In this document: in pieces, positions 52,355 to 61,049 of the stretch
How positions within the stretch are numbered: the first letter of the stretch is position 1
How the letters are laid out: each line of letters begins with the position of its first letter
NCBI RefSeq assembly: GCF_018599245.1
Contig: NZ_JAHEVJ010000006.1
Coordinates: forward strand, 223,447-287,446
Reading direction: 5' to 3'
Origin: Aliiroseovarius lamellibrachiae
GTDB lineage: Bacteria > Pseudomonadota > Alphaproteobacteria > Rhodobacterales > Rhodobacteraceae
DNA length: 64,000 nucleotides
Program-made: the position numbers and the translations under genes
Notes under the pieces: model-generated
The model's database searches: none
The model's input: only the letters and a program-made list of their open reading frames with translations
What the model was told of the DNA's origin: nothing

Positions 52355-53341
52355 ATGAGCCTTTTAGAGATAAAAAACCTCACCGTAGAGTTCCGCACCG
52401 CAAACGGTCCGTTCCGGGCCGTGGACAGCGTGGATATGACCGTCGAGGCGGGCGACCTTCGCGCCATCGTGGGCGAAAGTGGATCCGGGAAATCCGTGTC
52501 GATGTTGGCGATGATGGGGCTTTTGCCCTGGACCGCCAATATCACCGCCGACAAGATGGAGTTTGACGGGCAAGACCTGCTCAAAATGTCCGCCCGCGAC
52601 CGGCGCAAAATCATCGGCAAAGATGTGTCGATGATTTTCCAGGAACCGATGTCGTCGCTGAACCCCTGCTACACCGTTGGGCGTCAGATCAAAGAGGTGC
52701 TGCGCCAGCACACCCCGTTGACCCGATCCGAACGGCAAGCCCGCGCGGTTGAGCTGATGGATCAGGTGGGCATTCCCGATCCGGCCAAACGTCTGTCAGC
52801 CTTCCCGCATCAACTGTCGGGCGGGATGAGCCAGCGGGTGATGATCGCCATGGCGCTTGCGTGTAAACCCAAGCTGTTGATTGCGGATGAACCGACCACA
52901 GCGCTTGATGTGACCATTCAGGCGCAGATTCTTGATCTGCTCATCGACCTGCAAAAAACCGAAGGCATGGCGTTGATCCTGATCACCCATGATATGGGTG
53001 TGGTGGCCGAAACCGTCGACCGTGTGTCGGTGCAATACGCAGGCCAGCGTGTGGAAGAGCAAGAGGTGAATGCGCTGTTCACCGACCCACATCACCCCTA
53101 TACGGCGGCGCTGCTTGCCGCCCTTCCTGAACGGGCAACAGGTAAGCATTTGCCAACGATCGCGGGCGTTGTTCCGGGTCAATTCGATCGGCCAAAAGGG
53201 TGTCTATTCTCGCCCCGCTGCGCCTTTGCCGATGATCTGTGCCACTCCACCCAACCTGGCAAAGCCAGCGCTGATCTGGGCGAAGCCCTCTGTCACCACC
53301 CGCTGAAAAACGGCCAGCCCGTATCGGAGGAACCCGCATGA
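52355..53341 (+). CDS. Dipeptide ABC transporter ATPase, DppD type
   Basis: The 328-residue ATPase has Walker [10 protein letters not shown], the signature [15 protein letters not shown], Walker B LLIADEP and ITHDMGVV. The oligopeptide-type C-terminal tail carries cysteines in [37 protein letters not shown], the arrangement that binds an iron-sulphur cluster in characterised DppD/OppD proteins. It overlaps the DppF-type gene by four bases. Confidence 0.93.
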   Translation: MSLLEIKNLTVEFRTANGPFRAVDSVDMTVEAGDLRAIVGESGSGKSVSMLAMMGLLPWTANITADKMEFDGQDLLKMSARDRRKIIGKDVSMIFQEPMSSLNPCYTVGRQIKEVLRQHTPLTRSERQARAVELMDQVGIPDPAKRLSAFPHQLSGGMSQRVMIAMALACKPKLLIADEPTTALDVTIQAQILDLLIDLQKTEGMALILITHDMGVVAETVDRVSVQYAGQRVEEQEVNALFTDPHHPYTAALLAALPERATGKHLPTIAGVVPGQFDRPKGCLFSPRCAFADDLCHSTQPGKASADLGEALCHHPLKNGQPVSEEPA

Positions 53342-54312
53342 GCGCCCCCATTCTGACCGCCCAAAATCTGTGTCGTCATTTCGAGGTGAAAACCGGTTTG
53401 TTTGGCGGTAGCCACACCGTGCGTGCGCTGGATGGGGCCAGTTTCGATCTGGTGCCCGGTCGCACGCTGGCTGTTGTGGGGGAAAGCGGCTGTGGCAAAT
53501 CCACACTCGCCAACCTTGTCACCATGATTGACACGCCCACATCGGGCAGCTTTGCCATCGACGGGAAAGACATCCAGCCGGGCGATGAGCTGCGCGATAA
53601 AAAGCTGCGCGCCAAAGTGCAGATTGTGTTTCAAAACCCCTATGGCTCGCTCAACCCGCGCCAGACCATCGGTAAAATCCTGATGGAGCCTTTGTTGCTG
53701 AACCGACCGGACATCCCGGCGGATGAACGCGAAAAGCGTGCGCGCGAAATGGTGGAACTGGTTGGGCTGCGGCCCGAACATTTCAACCGTTACCCACATA
53801 TGTTTTCCGGTGGCCAACGCCAGCGGATTGCGGTGGCGCGTGCGTTGATGCTGGAACCTGAAATTCTGGTCTTGGACGAGCCGGTGTCGGCGCTTGATCT
53901 GTCGATCCAGTCACAGGTTCTGAACCTGCTGACGGACCTGCAGGACAAATTCAATCTGGCCTATCTCTTCATCAGCCACGACCTGTCTGTGGTGCGCCAT
54001 TTTGCCGACGATGTGATCGTGATGTATCTGGGTAAACCGGTGGAACAAGGGTCAAAAGAACAAGTGTTTAACGCCCCGCGCCACCCTTACACAAAGGCGC
54101 TGATGTCCGCGACACCAATGGCGGATCCCGCCAATCGGGTTGAACGCATCAAGCTGGAAGGGGAACTTCCCTCACCGCTGAATGTGCCCGTGGGTTGCGC
54201 GTTTAATCCGCGGTGTTGGAAAGCGACCGACCAATGCCGTGCCGAACGCCCGCCAATGTCAGGGGGCGATCACGGTTTTGCCTGCTTCCATCCGGAAGGT
54301 CCTGAGCAATAA
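53338..54312 (+). CDS. Dipeptide ABC transporter ATPase, DppF type
   Basis: The 324-residue partner ATPase has Walker A GESGCGKST, the signature FSGGQRQRIAVARAL, Walker B ILVLDEP and ISHDLSVV. Its C-terminal tail again has cysteines (VGCAFNPRCWKATDQCRAERPP, then HGFACFHPEG), matching the cluster-binding motif of this family. It ends the importer operon and is followed by a strong terminator. Confidence 0.93.
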   Translation: MSAPILTAQNLCRHFEVKTGLFGGSHTVRALDGASFDLVPGRTLAVVGESGCGKSTLANLVTMIDTPTSGSFAIDGKDIQPGDELRDKKLRAKVQIVFQNPYGSLNPRQTIGKILMEPLLLNRPDIPADEREKRAREMVELVGLRPEHFNRYPHMFSGGQRQRIAVARALMLEPEILVLDEPVSALDLSIQSQVLNLLTDLQDKFNLAYLFISHDLSVVRHFADDVIVMYLGKPVEQGSKEQVFNAPRHPYTKALMSATPMADPANRVERIKLEGELPSPLNVPVGCAFNPRCWKATDQCRAERPPMSGGDHGFACFHPEGPEQ

Positions 54313-54324
54313 TCCCAACGAATG

Positions 54325-54358
54325 AAAAAGGGCGCCACGTAATGCGGGCGCCCTTTTT
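54325..54358 (+). terminator. Rho-independent terminator of dipeptide ABC operon
   Basis: A perfect 12-bp stem AAAAAGGGCGCC / GGCGCCCTTTTT (54325-54336 with 54347-54358) with a 10-base loop lies 12 bases after the last stop. The flanking A and T runs let it work on both strands, so it may also end the convergent M24 peptidase gene. Confidence 0.93.
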
Positions 54359-54360
54359 CT

Positions 54361-54399
54361 TGCCCTAAGTACCTCGGGGTTCGAGGGGCAGAGCCCCTC
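54361..54399. repeat. GC-rich hairpin element (dispersed family)
   Basis: TGCCCTAAGTACCTCGGGG is followed by a perfect stem GAGGGGC / GCCCCTC (54383-54389 with 54393-54399), the same layout as the elements at 2957-3002 and 35450-35491. Confidence 0.5.
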
Positions 54400-54402
54400 A
54401 CT

Positions 54403-55500
54403 TTACCCGCGCACAAACATATCACGCGGCAGGTCGGAATATACCTCTGGCCCGTCGTCGCGCAGGATCACAATCTCTTCCAATCGAATGCCAAACTGAT
54501 CCAACAGGTAAATTCCCGGCTCAATTGAAAAAACATTTCCGGCCTCAAGCACCACATCAGACCCTGACACAATGTCGGGCTTTTCGTGCAGATCCAGCCC
54601 CAGACCATGCCCGGTGCGCGACACAAAGGTGTCGCCATATCCTGCGTCAATGATCACATCACGCGCAGCCGCATCCACCGCGCCCGAGGTCACGCCGGGC
54701 TGTGCGGTTGCCAAAGCGGCCGCCACCGCACGCTCCACAATATCAAAAATCTTGGTGTATTCGACCGAGGGCGTGCCAAACCAACCACAGCGCGTGTTGT
54801 CCGCCGGATAGCCCATATGACGACAGCCGCAATCAATTTGCACCGCCATCTCGCGGGTCAGACGTGTGTCGCCTGTGTGGTGATGGGGGAAGGCGCCGTT
54901 GGGGCCAAAGGCGACGTTGATAAACTCCACCCGTGCGCCGTGACTGGCGTAGGTGGCGGCGATCACATCGGCCACATCGCGTTCCGTCATCCCCTCGCGC
55001 AGCCCATCAAATGCCGCCGTCAGGGCGATGTCATTCACCTGATGTGTTGCCTTAAGGGCCGCGTGTTCTGAGGCATCTTTGATCTTGCGCAGCGCGCCAA
55101 TGGCACCGTGTTGAAAGACGTGCTGGGCACCGGGAAGTTTGCCCAGCAACAGGAAGGAAAAATCCGAGCGCATCATTTCATCCAGCGCCACGCGCGGGTT
55201 TTCGGGCAGCGGGATGCGCGACAGGATTTCATCCAGTGCCGCGTGCGGTCCGTTTGCATCCGCCCATGTGGTGAACGGGATGTCGGTATGTTGGCGCACG
55301 CTGTCGGCATTCAGCGCCGGCATCAAAAACTCTGCGTGTTCTTGGCTGATCAACAACAGCACCGGGCGTTCATCCCCATGCGGATCCAGCCCCGTCAACC
55401 ACGCCAAATGGCTGGTTGGCCCCACGGCCACCAAATCGGTTTCTGTTTCGCGCATTTTTGCACGCAGTTTGGTGAGGCGGGTTTGGTAAATTGCGGACAT
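54403..55500 (-). CDS. M24-family metallopeptidase, prolidase / Xaa-Pro aminopeptidase-like
   Basis: The 365-residue cytoplasmic enzyme has the creatinase-like N-terminal domain (about 1-140) and the pita-bread catalytic domain with all five metal ligands: D223, D234 (QIDCGCRHMGYPADNTR), H298 (RTGHGLGLDLHE), E327 (SIEPGIY) and E341 (RLEEIV). Such enzymes release an N-terminal residue before proline or split Xaa-Pro dipeptides. Lying convergent to a dipeptide importer and downstream of hydroxyproline catabolism, it may split imported Xaa-Hyp/Xaa-Pro peptides. It is too short and too canonical to be the DMSP lyase DddP. Confidence 0.88.
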   Translation of the reverse strand: MSAIYQTRLTKLRAKMRETETDLVAVGPTSHLAWLTGLDPHGDERPVLLLISQEHAEFLMPALNADSVRQHTDIPFTTWADANGPHAALDEILSRIPLPENPRVALDEMMRSDFSFLLLGKLPGAQHVFQHGAIGALRKIKDASEHAALKATHQVNDIALTAAFDGLREGMTERDVADVIAATYASHGARVEFINVAFGPNGAFPHHHTGDTRLTREMAVQIDCGCRHMGYPADNTRCGWFGTPSVEYTKIFDIVERAVAAALATAQPGVTSGAVDAAARDVIIDAGYGDTFVSRTGHGLGLDLHEKPDIVSGSDVVLEAGNVFSIEPGIYLLDQFGIRLEEIVILRDDGPEVYSDLPRDMFVRG

Positions 55501-55587
55501 GGGACCCTCGTTATTGGCTGTTCAAGAGGCACCATGTCTGGTGAAGGGAGTCAATGGGATTTTGGATCCAAAGTGGCCGTCATGGGA

Positions 55588-55806
55588 TTATTTCCCCGAA
55601 GTCACCATCGCACGGATCTTCACGGCCTTCTCAAAGTGATCAAGCGCGTGGGTTTGAATCCACCACGTTGCGGCCTCCATCAACAGATCCGGGTCGTCGT
55701 TTTTATTGGCGAAAAACGCATAAAACGACAGGCCAACGCCTTCGCCTTTTTGGGCAATTTTTGCATCGCAGGTTTGGATGATTTTCGCTCGTAACGTGTC
55801 GCGCAT
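55588..55806 (-). CDS. Small conserved protein of unknown function
   Basis: A 72-residue protein beginning MRDTLRAKIIQTCDAKIAQKG, with GLSFYAFFANKNDDPDLLMEAATWWIQTH in the middle. It looks like a real, conserved soluble protein: balanced composition, GC-rich codons like its neighbours, and no overlap with another gene. I believe it belongs to a family of unknown function (possibly DUF6500), but I cannot confirm the number. There is no signal peptide or membrane span. It lies between the M24 peptidase and an amino acid ABC receptor on the same strand. Confidence 0.7.
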   Translation of the reverse strand: MRDTLRAKIIQTCDAKIAQKGEGVGLSFYAFFANKNDDPDLLMEAATWWIQTHALDHFEKAVKIRAMVTSGK

Positions 55807-55834
55807 TTTATGTCCCTATGCAGGGGGGGGAACC

Positions 55835-55857
55835 GAAAACGGGGGCCGCAGCCCCCG
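55835..55857 (-). terminator. Terminator of amino acid binding-protein gene
   Basis: CGGGGGC / GCCCCCG (55840-55846 with 55851-55857) with a CGCA-type loop is followed on the minus strand by GTTTTC. It lies about 42 bases after the binding-protein stop. Confidence 0.6.
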
Positions 55858-55898
55858 CTCCCAAACCTATCTCACTTTAGGTAAGGTGCCGCAATCGC

Positions 55899-56687
55899 TT
55901 ACTGCAAACCCCATTTTTTCGCGGTGGCGTCAAAGAACCCCTTCTCCTGCTTCAGCTTAATCCAGCTGTTCACATAGTTGATCCATACCTGATCAGCCTG
56001 CGGCAGGATCATCGCGATGGGGGTCGGCTTGGCGGGGCTTTCCACGTCAACGCGGGTCACTTGGGGGAACTTCTGCACCAAGGTCGCCCCTTCGATGTTC
56101 GAGGTTATGAACACGTCAGACCGTCCGGCGATCACTTCTTGATACCCACGGGCAGGGGCCTCAACCACTTTGATGTCCGCGTTGGGGAACCAATCGCGCA
56201 CCATCTTTTCGAACGAGGTGCCAAGCGTGGTGGCGACCTTTACGTCGGGCTGGTTCAAACTTTCCCAAGTGGTAAAGCGGCCGGCCTTATCCGTTGTGGT
56301 GAACGGCAGGATTTGCACCGAAATATAAGGCGATGAATAGCCCGCCACCTTCATGCGCGAAGGCGAGATCGAGGCGGAGCCTGTCATGTGGTATTTGCCC
56401 GCAACAATGCCATTTACCAATGTTTTCCAGTCGGTTGGAACAAATTCCAGCTCAACTTCAAGGTCTTTCGCCAGCTCTGTCATCACGTCGATGTCATAGC
56501 CTTTGTACCCTTCTGTGGCCGGGTCGCGCACCGACATTGGGTTCCAATCGCCGGTGGTGCCGACCTTCAGGACCCCGTTTGAAAGAATGTCATTCAGGGC
56601 CGATTGCGCCTGTGCGGGGGCGGCAAACGCCAACCCGGCAACAAGGGCTGCACCAACCGTGCGTCTAAGAGTTCGCAAAAAGTTCAT
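55899..56687 (-). CDS. Polar amino acid ABC transporter substrate-binding protein
   Basis: A family 3 periplasmic receptor, 262 residues. It has a signal peptide (residues 1-27, cleavage after APAQA), then VLKVGTTGDWNPMSVRDPATEGYKGYDIDVMTELAKDLEV, the ligand-binding start of the family. GTSFEKMVRDWFPNADIKVVEAP and AGRSDVFITSN complete the two-lobe site. The ATG at 56687 is preferred over an in-frame TTG one codon earlier. It is divergent from its presumed ATPase and permease genes. Ligand unknown: a cyclohexadienyl dehydratase-like (periplasmic enzyme) variant of this fold also exists and cannot be excluded. Confidence 0.88.
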   Translation of the reverse strand: MNFLRTLRRTVGAALVAGLAFAAPAQAQSALNDILSNGVLKVGTTGDWNPMSVRDPATEGYKGYDIDVMTELAKDLEVELEFVPTDWKTLVNGIVAGKYHMTGSASISPSRMKVAGYSSPYISVQILPFTTTDKAGRFTTWESLNQPDVKVATTLGTSFEKMVRDWFPNADIKVVEAPARGYQEVIAGRSDVFITSNIEGATLVQKFPQVTRVDVESPAKPTPIAMILPQADQVWINYVNSWIKLKQEKGFFDATAKKWGLQ

Positions 56688-56798
56688 CAAGAGGATCCTT
56701 TTCTAGGCTATCACATGCGTTTCGTCTCTCTATATTAGAACAAAATGTGAATTTGCGTTAGCCGATCACGAATAGGTGATGAGATGTGGGGAACTGAG

Positions 56799-57518
56799 AT
56801 GAGCGCAGCGGTCAAAATGTCGAGCCTGTCCAAGTGGTATGGCGATTTTCAGGTGCTAAAGGATATCGATCTAAAGGTCGCCGCGGGTGAGAAACTGGTG
56901 ATCTGCGGCCCATCCGGATCTGGTAAATCCACCGTGGTGCGCTGTGTTGCCAATCTTGAACCCTATCAGGGCGGTGATTTGTCGGTGCTGGACACGGCGC
57001 CTGACAAGGTGCGGCGCGGCGACGTGGGTATGGTGTTTCAACAGTTCAACCTGTTTCCGCATCTCTCTGTGCTCGACAACCTCACGCTTGGCCCCATTCG
57101 GGTGCTGAAACAATCGCGCACCGAGGCCGAGGCGCGGGCGCGGGATCTGCTGGACCGGGTGAAAATCCCCGACCAGGCGGACAAGCGGCCGGGGCAATTG
57201 TCCGGCGGTCAGCAACAGCGCGTCGCGATTGCGCGGGCGCTTTGCATGGAACCCAAGGTGATGCTGTTTGACGAGCCGACCTCGGCGCTGGACCCGGAAA
57301 TGATCGCCGAAGTTTTGGACGTGATGGAGGAGCTGGCGCGGGACGGCATGACCATGATTTGCGTGACACATGAAATGGGCTTTGCCCGCCGAGTGGCCGA
57401 TCGCATTGCCTTTATGGACGCGGGTGAAATGGTCGAAATCGGCACCCCGGATCAGGTGTTCACCGCACCAAAATCCGACCGGTTCGCCGACTTCCTTGAT
57501 AAGATCCTAAGCCATTGA
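56799..57518 (+). CDS. Polar amino acid ABC transporter ATPase
   Basis: The 239-residue ATPase has Walker [11 protein letters not shown]-loop [15 protein letters not shown], signature [15 protein letters not shown], Walker [16 protein letters not shown] and [14 protein letters not shown], all typical of GlnQ/HisP-type proteins. I start it at the ATG at 56799, which has GGGGAA six bases upstream; an ATG at 56784 overlaps that site. It is followed 11 bases later by the permease gene. Confidence 0.92.
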   Translation: MSAAVKMSSLSKWYGDFQVLKDIDLKVAAGEKLVICGPSGSGKSTVVRCVANLEPYQGGDLSVLDTAPDKVRRGDVGMVFQQFNLFPHLSVLDNLTLGPIRVLKQSRTEAEARARDLLDRVKIPDQADKRPGQLSGGQQQRVAIARALCMEPKVMLFDEPTSALDPEMIAEVLDVMEELARDGMTMICVTHEMGFARRVADRIAFMDAGEMVEIGTPDQVFTAPKSDRFADFLDKILSH

Positions 57519-57529
57519 AGGGCGCGCGC

Positions 57530-58288
57530 ATGACCCGGTTTCTGCCCTTTGCCGCCCTTCTGTTGCTGGCCAGTTGCGCGGGGCAACCCGGCACTTGGGG
57601 CTGGTATGTTGTGGATCCCACCACCGCCAACGGTTGGGTGAATATCAAGTTCCTGCTGCGCGGGTTTTCATCCACCATTCAAGTGTCCTTGCTGGCGGCC
57701 TTTGCGTCGATCATCATCGGCCTGTTGATCACCATGCCGGGGCTGTCGGCAAATCGTTGGGTCCGCCTGCCGAACCGAATTTACGTAGAGTTTATCCGCG
57801 CGATTCCCCTGTTGCCGATGTTGTTTTGGGTATTTTACGGCCTTCCTGTGGTGATGAAATCCATGGGAATTCAAATCAACATCGACCCGTTTTGGGGCGC
57901 TGTGATCACATTGGCCATTTCCGACAGCGCCTTTACGGCAGAGATTTTCCGGTCGGGCATTCAGGCCGTGCCGCGTGGCCAGACCGAGGCCTCCTCCGTG
58001 ATCGGCCTTAGCCGCGCACAGACGATGCGCTATGTGATCTTGCCGCAAGCGATCCGCCGCATCCTGCCGCCGCTGGCGAACCAGTTCATCTATATCGTGA
58101 AAATGTCGGCCTTTGCGTCCGTCATTGGTATGCAGGAGTTGACCCGCCGCGCCAATGAATTGGTGGTCACCGAATATCGCCCGCTGGAGATTTATTCGCT
58201 GCTCATCCTCGAATATCTCGTGCTGGTCTTGATCATCTCATCCGCTGTGCGCTGGCTGGAACGGCGCATGGGGGCGGACGAGCGCTGA
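57530..58288 (+). CDS. Polar amino acid ABC transporter permease with lipobox-like N-terminus
   Basis: The 252-residue permease has the HisM/GlnP pattern: five helices in the core, RIYVEFIRAIPLLPMLFWVFYGLP, and the EAA loop TEASSVIGLSRAQTMRYVILPQAIRRILPPLANQF. The N-terminus is odd: MTRFLPFAALLLLASCAGQPGTWGW reads as a lipoprotein signal with a lipobox LLASCAG before a periplasmic-looking segment (about 17-45). Only one permease gene is present, so it would form a homodimer. The start at 57530 has AAGGG nearby; a TTG at 57515 overlaps the ATPase stop. Confidence 0.88.
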   Translation: MTRFLPFAALLLLASCAGQPGTWGWYVVDPTTANGWVNIKFLLRGFSSTIQVSLLAAFASIIIGLLITMPGLSANRWVRLPNRIYVEFIRAIPLLPMLFWVFYGLPVVMKSMGIQINIDPFWGAVITLAISDSAFTAEIFRSGIQAVPRGQTEASSVIGLSRAQTMRYVILPQAIRRILPPLANQFIYIVKMSAFASVIGMQELTRRANELVVTEYRPLEIYSLLILEYLVLVLIISSAVRWLERRMGADER

Positions 58289-58388
58289 TCTGTCACGCTT
58301 TTCACGTCTGCGTCAGCGGGACAAACGGGGGGTGGTTCCCCCGCCGGTGCGGCCCATATTGGGGGAACGCAACCAAAGGAGACGCGCG

Positions 58389-58724
58389 ATGGATTGGGAC
58401 GCTTTCATGAAAGAGACCGTGGGAAATATCGGCAAATTGGGGCGCGATATGCCTGAGACGATGAAGGGGTTCACCCAGATGGGCACCGCCGCCAAAAAGG
58501 ACGGTGCGTTGTCGGAAAAGACCAAGGAATTCATGGCGCTGGGCATTGCGATTGCCACCCGTTGCGACAGCTGCATTGGCTTTCACGTACAATCCCTTGT
58601 GCGCCTTGGTGCGACCTTGGATGAGATGAACGAAGCCCTTGCGATGGCGACTTACATGGGCGGCGGGCCGTCGCTGGCCTATTCCGCCAAAGCCCGCGCG
58701 GCGTACGAGCATTTCAGCGCCTAA
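58389..58724 (+). CDS. AhpD-like carboxymuconolactone decarboxylase family protein
   Basis: This 111-residue protein has the AhpD-type redox site C59-D-S-C62-x3-H66 (ATRCDSCIGFHVQSLVRLGAT) inside an all-helical CMD domain. Such proteins are alkylhydroperoxidase-like reductases or related antioxidants and form trimers or hexamers. The ATG at 58389 follows AAAGGAG. It stands alone between the amino acid importer and the convergent MFS gene, so its physiological role is not shown by context. Confidence 0.88.
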   Translation: MDWDAFMKETVGNIGKLGRDMPETMKGFTQMGTAAKKDGALSEKTKEFMALGIAIATRCDSCIGFHVQSLVRLGATLDEMNEALAMATYMGGGPSLAYSAKARAAYEHFSA

Positions 58725-58747
58725 GCCCTCTTAATCCTGTTCGGGCG

Positions 58748-59959
58748 TCAACCTGTCCGAACGGGTTCCTTATCCGCGGTGGAATGCCCAAGGGAGATGG
58801 GGTTTTTGATCTGCAAAATGACCAATAAAACGCCGCCCAAGGCCACGGATGCGGCGGGCAGATACAGGCTGGCGTTGTAATTCCCGCTGATCGCGGCCAG
58901 CTGTGCGGCCAGCGCCGGGGCAAGGATTTGTGCGGTCCCATAAGACAGGGTCATCTTGCCCATCAACTTGGCGGGCTGCGCGGGATAAAGAAGCCCGCCC
59001 ATGGTCAAAACCAGACTGACGACCCCCATAAACGTGGCGCCAAACAGCATGGTCGACAAAAGCACGCTGACCAGTCCGGGGATCAAAATCGGCATGATAA
59101 TGGCAGGCACCTGCAAAAACATCGCGAGGATCAACGTCGGGACATAGCCAAAGCGCCGTGCGCTTAGATCCCAAAGCGCGCCAGCGGGTGCGGCCGCCAG
59201 ACCAAGGATGAGAAAGGCGAGGGGCCCCTGACCTTTCAGGCCGGGTAAATCCTCGACAATGGCGACGATGAAGGTCGCGGTGATCACATATCCAATGCCG
59301 GCAAAGAAGTAGGCGGCCAGAAACATCCGCATGAAAAACGGGCTGAGTTGCGTGGCGCTGTGCGGTTGGGTTTTTGCGGTGGCCGCGGTGTGTTTTGGCG
59401 ATGGCAACCAGCCCCAAGCCGGGATCAGCAGGGCCAAACCGATCGCTGCCAAGATCAGCCATTGGGTATCCCATGGCAACATCTGCTCCATCCCCCAAAC
59501 GGTGATCGCGGCCAAAGCAATGCCCAGCCCAAGCCCGGCAAAATGCACACCCAATTCAGCGCGGTACCCGTGGCGCATCAGCCAGTGCATGACCAGGCCA
59601 GAGGCCAGCAACATCCCCGCCGCACTGCTGAGCCCCGACAGAAACCGAAGGATCGCCCAGAGCCAGATATTGTCGGTCAGCCCCATCGCGGCAGTTGTGG
59701 CAATCGCCATGATCAACCCAAGCCGATACAATCGGTCCTTCACGGCCAAGTCTTTGATCGACATCGACAAAAGCGCCCCGCCCAAATACCCCACGTAATT
59801 GATGGTCGCCAGCCAGCCGCCCCAAAAATGGCTCAGTCCGGCGTCTTCGATCATTGTTGGCAACAATGGTGTATAGGCAAACCGCGCGATCCCCACGGTG
59901 AGGATCAGGCTGAATACGCCCGCAGCGATGACTTTTGCGCGGTCTAGGGATGGGGGCAT
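58748..59959 (-). CDS. MFS transporter, YbfB/YjiJ family
   Basis: A 403-residue secondary transporter with about twelve hydrophobic helices. The N-terminus FSLILTVGIARFAYTPLLPTMIEDAGLS, then GGWLATINYVGYLGGALLS, is the characteristic opening of the YbfB/YjiJ MFS family. Substrates of this family are largely unknown. It converges on the AhpD-like gene with 23 bases between the stops. No regulator gene is adjacent. Confidence 0.88.
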   Translation of the reverse strand: MPPSLDRAKVIAAGVFSLILTVGIARFAYTPLLPTMIEDAGLSHFWGGWLATINYVGYLGGALLSMSIKDLAVKDRLYRLGLIMAIATTAAMGLTDNIWLWAILRFLSGLSSAAGMLLASGLVMHWLMRHGYRAELGVHFAGLGLGIALAAITVWGMEQMLPWDTQWLILAAIGLALLIPAWGWLPSPKHTAATAKTQPHSATQLSPFFMRMFLAAYFFAGIGYVITATFIVAIVEDLPGLKGQGPLAFLILGLAAAPAGALWDLSARRFGYVPTLILAMFLQVPAIIMPILIPGLVSVLLSTMLFGATFMGVVSLVLTMGGLLYPAQPAKLMGKMTLSYGTAQILAPALAAQLAAISGNYNASLYLPAASVALGGVLLVILQIKNPISLGHSTADKEPVRTG

Positions 59960-60161
59960 TGGTGTGTCCTGTAAGGTGCAGCTTGACCTTAGGGCGCGCG
60001 CCGGATGGCGTATAGAGAATTGTCAGGCAAATGAGGGTGAAACACCCAAAGTCACGTAACGGAATCAGTTTGGGATTGGGTGTAATCATATGGCCCCGGC
60101 GAAGGGCATAGCTCTGCCGGAAGCAATTTGGGTTTGGATCCCTCAAATGTGCAATTCTGCC

Positions 60162-60485
60162 CTAAAAAACCTCACCGCTAAGGTGCTCATACCGCCCCCA
60201 TGCGCAGGGGTAAAACCGTTTTGAGGGATCTGTGGTGTGATAATAGACATACCCCCCTTTTTCCAATTGCGGCTTCATACGCTTATAGTTGGACATGCCT
60301 TCTTGTGTTCCAATCCAATAGGATTCTCCGCAGGCATTAATCTCATGAATACCCTGTTGACGTTGCAGCCCCATCGCATTGGTTCCGTCGCTTAAAATGG
60401 GCGATCCCTGAATGTCTAAGGCGGCGGCAAAGGATGCGGGCAAAGACAAAGCAACAACCAGCGCTAAGGTTTTGAAAGGTCTCAT
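60162..60485 (-). CDS. Small secreted protein of unknown function
   Basis: A 107-residue protein with a clear signal peptide (MRPFKTLALVVALSLPASFA, cleavage after about AAA at 22). The mature part of about 85 residues has two cysteines (in INACGESYW and RFYPCAWGRY) that could form a disulphide, and is rich in Tyr and Gly. I chose the ATG at 60485 because TTAGGAG precedes it; an in-frame ATG 48 bases upstream would bury the signal peptide. No family recognised. It is the last gene before the A+T-rich right end. Confidence 0.7.
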   Translation of the reverse strand: MRPFKTLALVVALSLPASFAAALDIQGSPILSDGTNAMGLQRQQGIHEINACGESYWIGTQEGMSNYKRMKPQLEKGGYVYYHTTDPSKRFYPCAWGRYEHLSGEVF

Positions 60486-61049
60486 AGTGAAGCTCCTAAA
60501 GAAATTGGAGGGCAGGTATCGCCCATGCTTCACATTCTAATTATTTAATATATCTATTCCCTGATTTGGATCAATAAAATAAGGGTGTTTAGCAAGTTGA
60601 GTGGCGCACATGTTCAGAAAAGTTCACGGGCCAAAGTTGCGTGAATTAGGCCGGTGTCGGCGTGGAAAAGCAATGATTTTGGAATAAATGGTGCCCAGAA
60701 GAGGCATCATCACCGGAAAAATCGCTTTGTTATCAATGGAATATAAGCACGTATTCTGCGAAATGTGAAGCGATTGTGAAGCGATTTCAGCAAGGGCTAC
60801 AAACTAACTAAAGTCGGCCTTAGAACAGATTTCTTTCTTTGCCAGTGTTCAGCCCGATGCAGACCTTTTTAGCATGTCGATGATAAGTCAAAGTTCACTA
60901 CGGTGTGCTCTAGGTTTAGATAAGAGTGGGAGCCCCAAAACTACGGAAGTGGCTAGCTCAAACCGCTGAGCAGTGTCATATAGCTCAAGAACTTAAAGAG
61001 AGCGAGTTCGTGTTTATGAACTGTGCTCGAACCTCAGGAGCGCCTACTA
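60486..61049. other. 564-base A+T-rich gap at an apparent island boundary
   Basis: No gene is visible. The gap is clearly richer in A+T than the DNA to its left and matches the composition of the gene to its right. It holds a tandem pair of TGTGAAGCGAT (60764-60785) and short AT-rich stretches that could be promoters for the gene at 61050. I found no tRNA, integrase or repeated att-like sequence in it. Confidence 0.5.

Noticed and set aside
54403..55500. DMSP lyase DddP (an M24-fold enzyme common in roseobacters)
   Set aside because: The protein is shorter than DddP, starts directly with a creatinase-like domain and keeps the standard D-D-H-E-E peptidase ligands in standard spacing.
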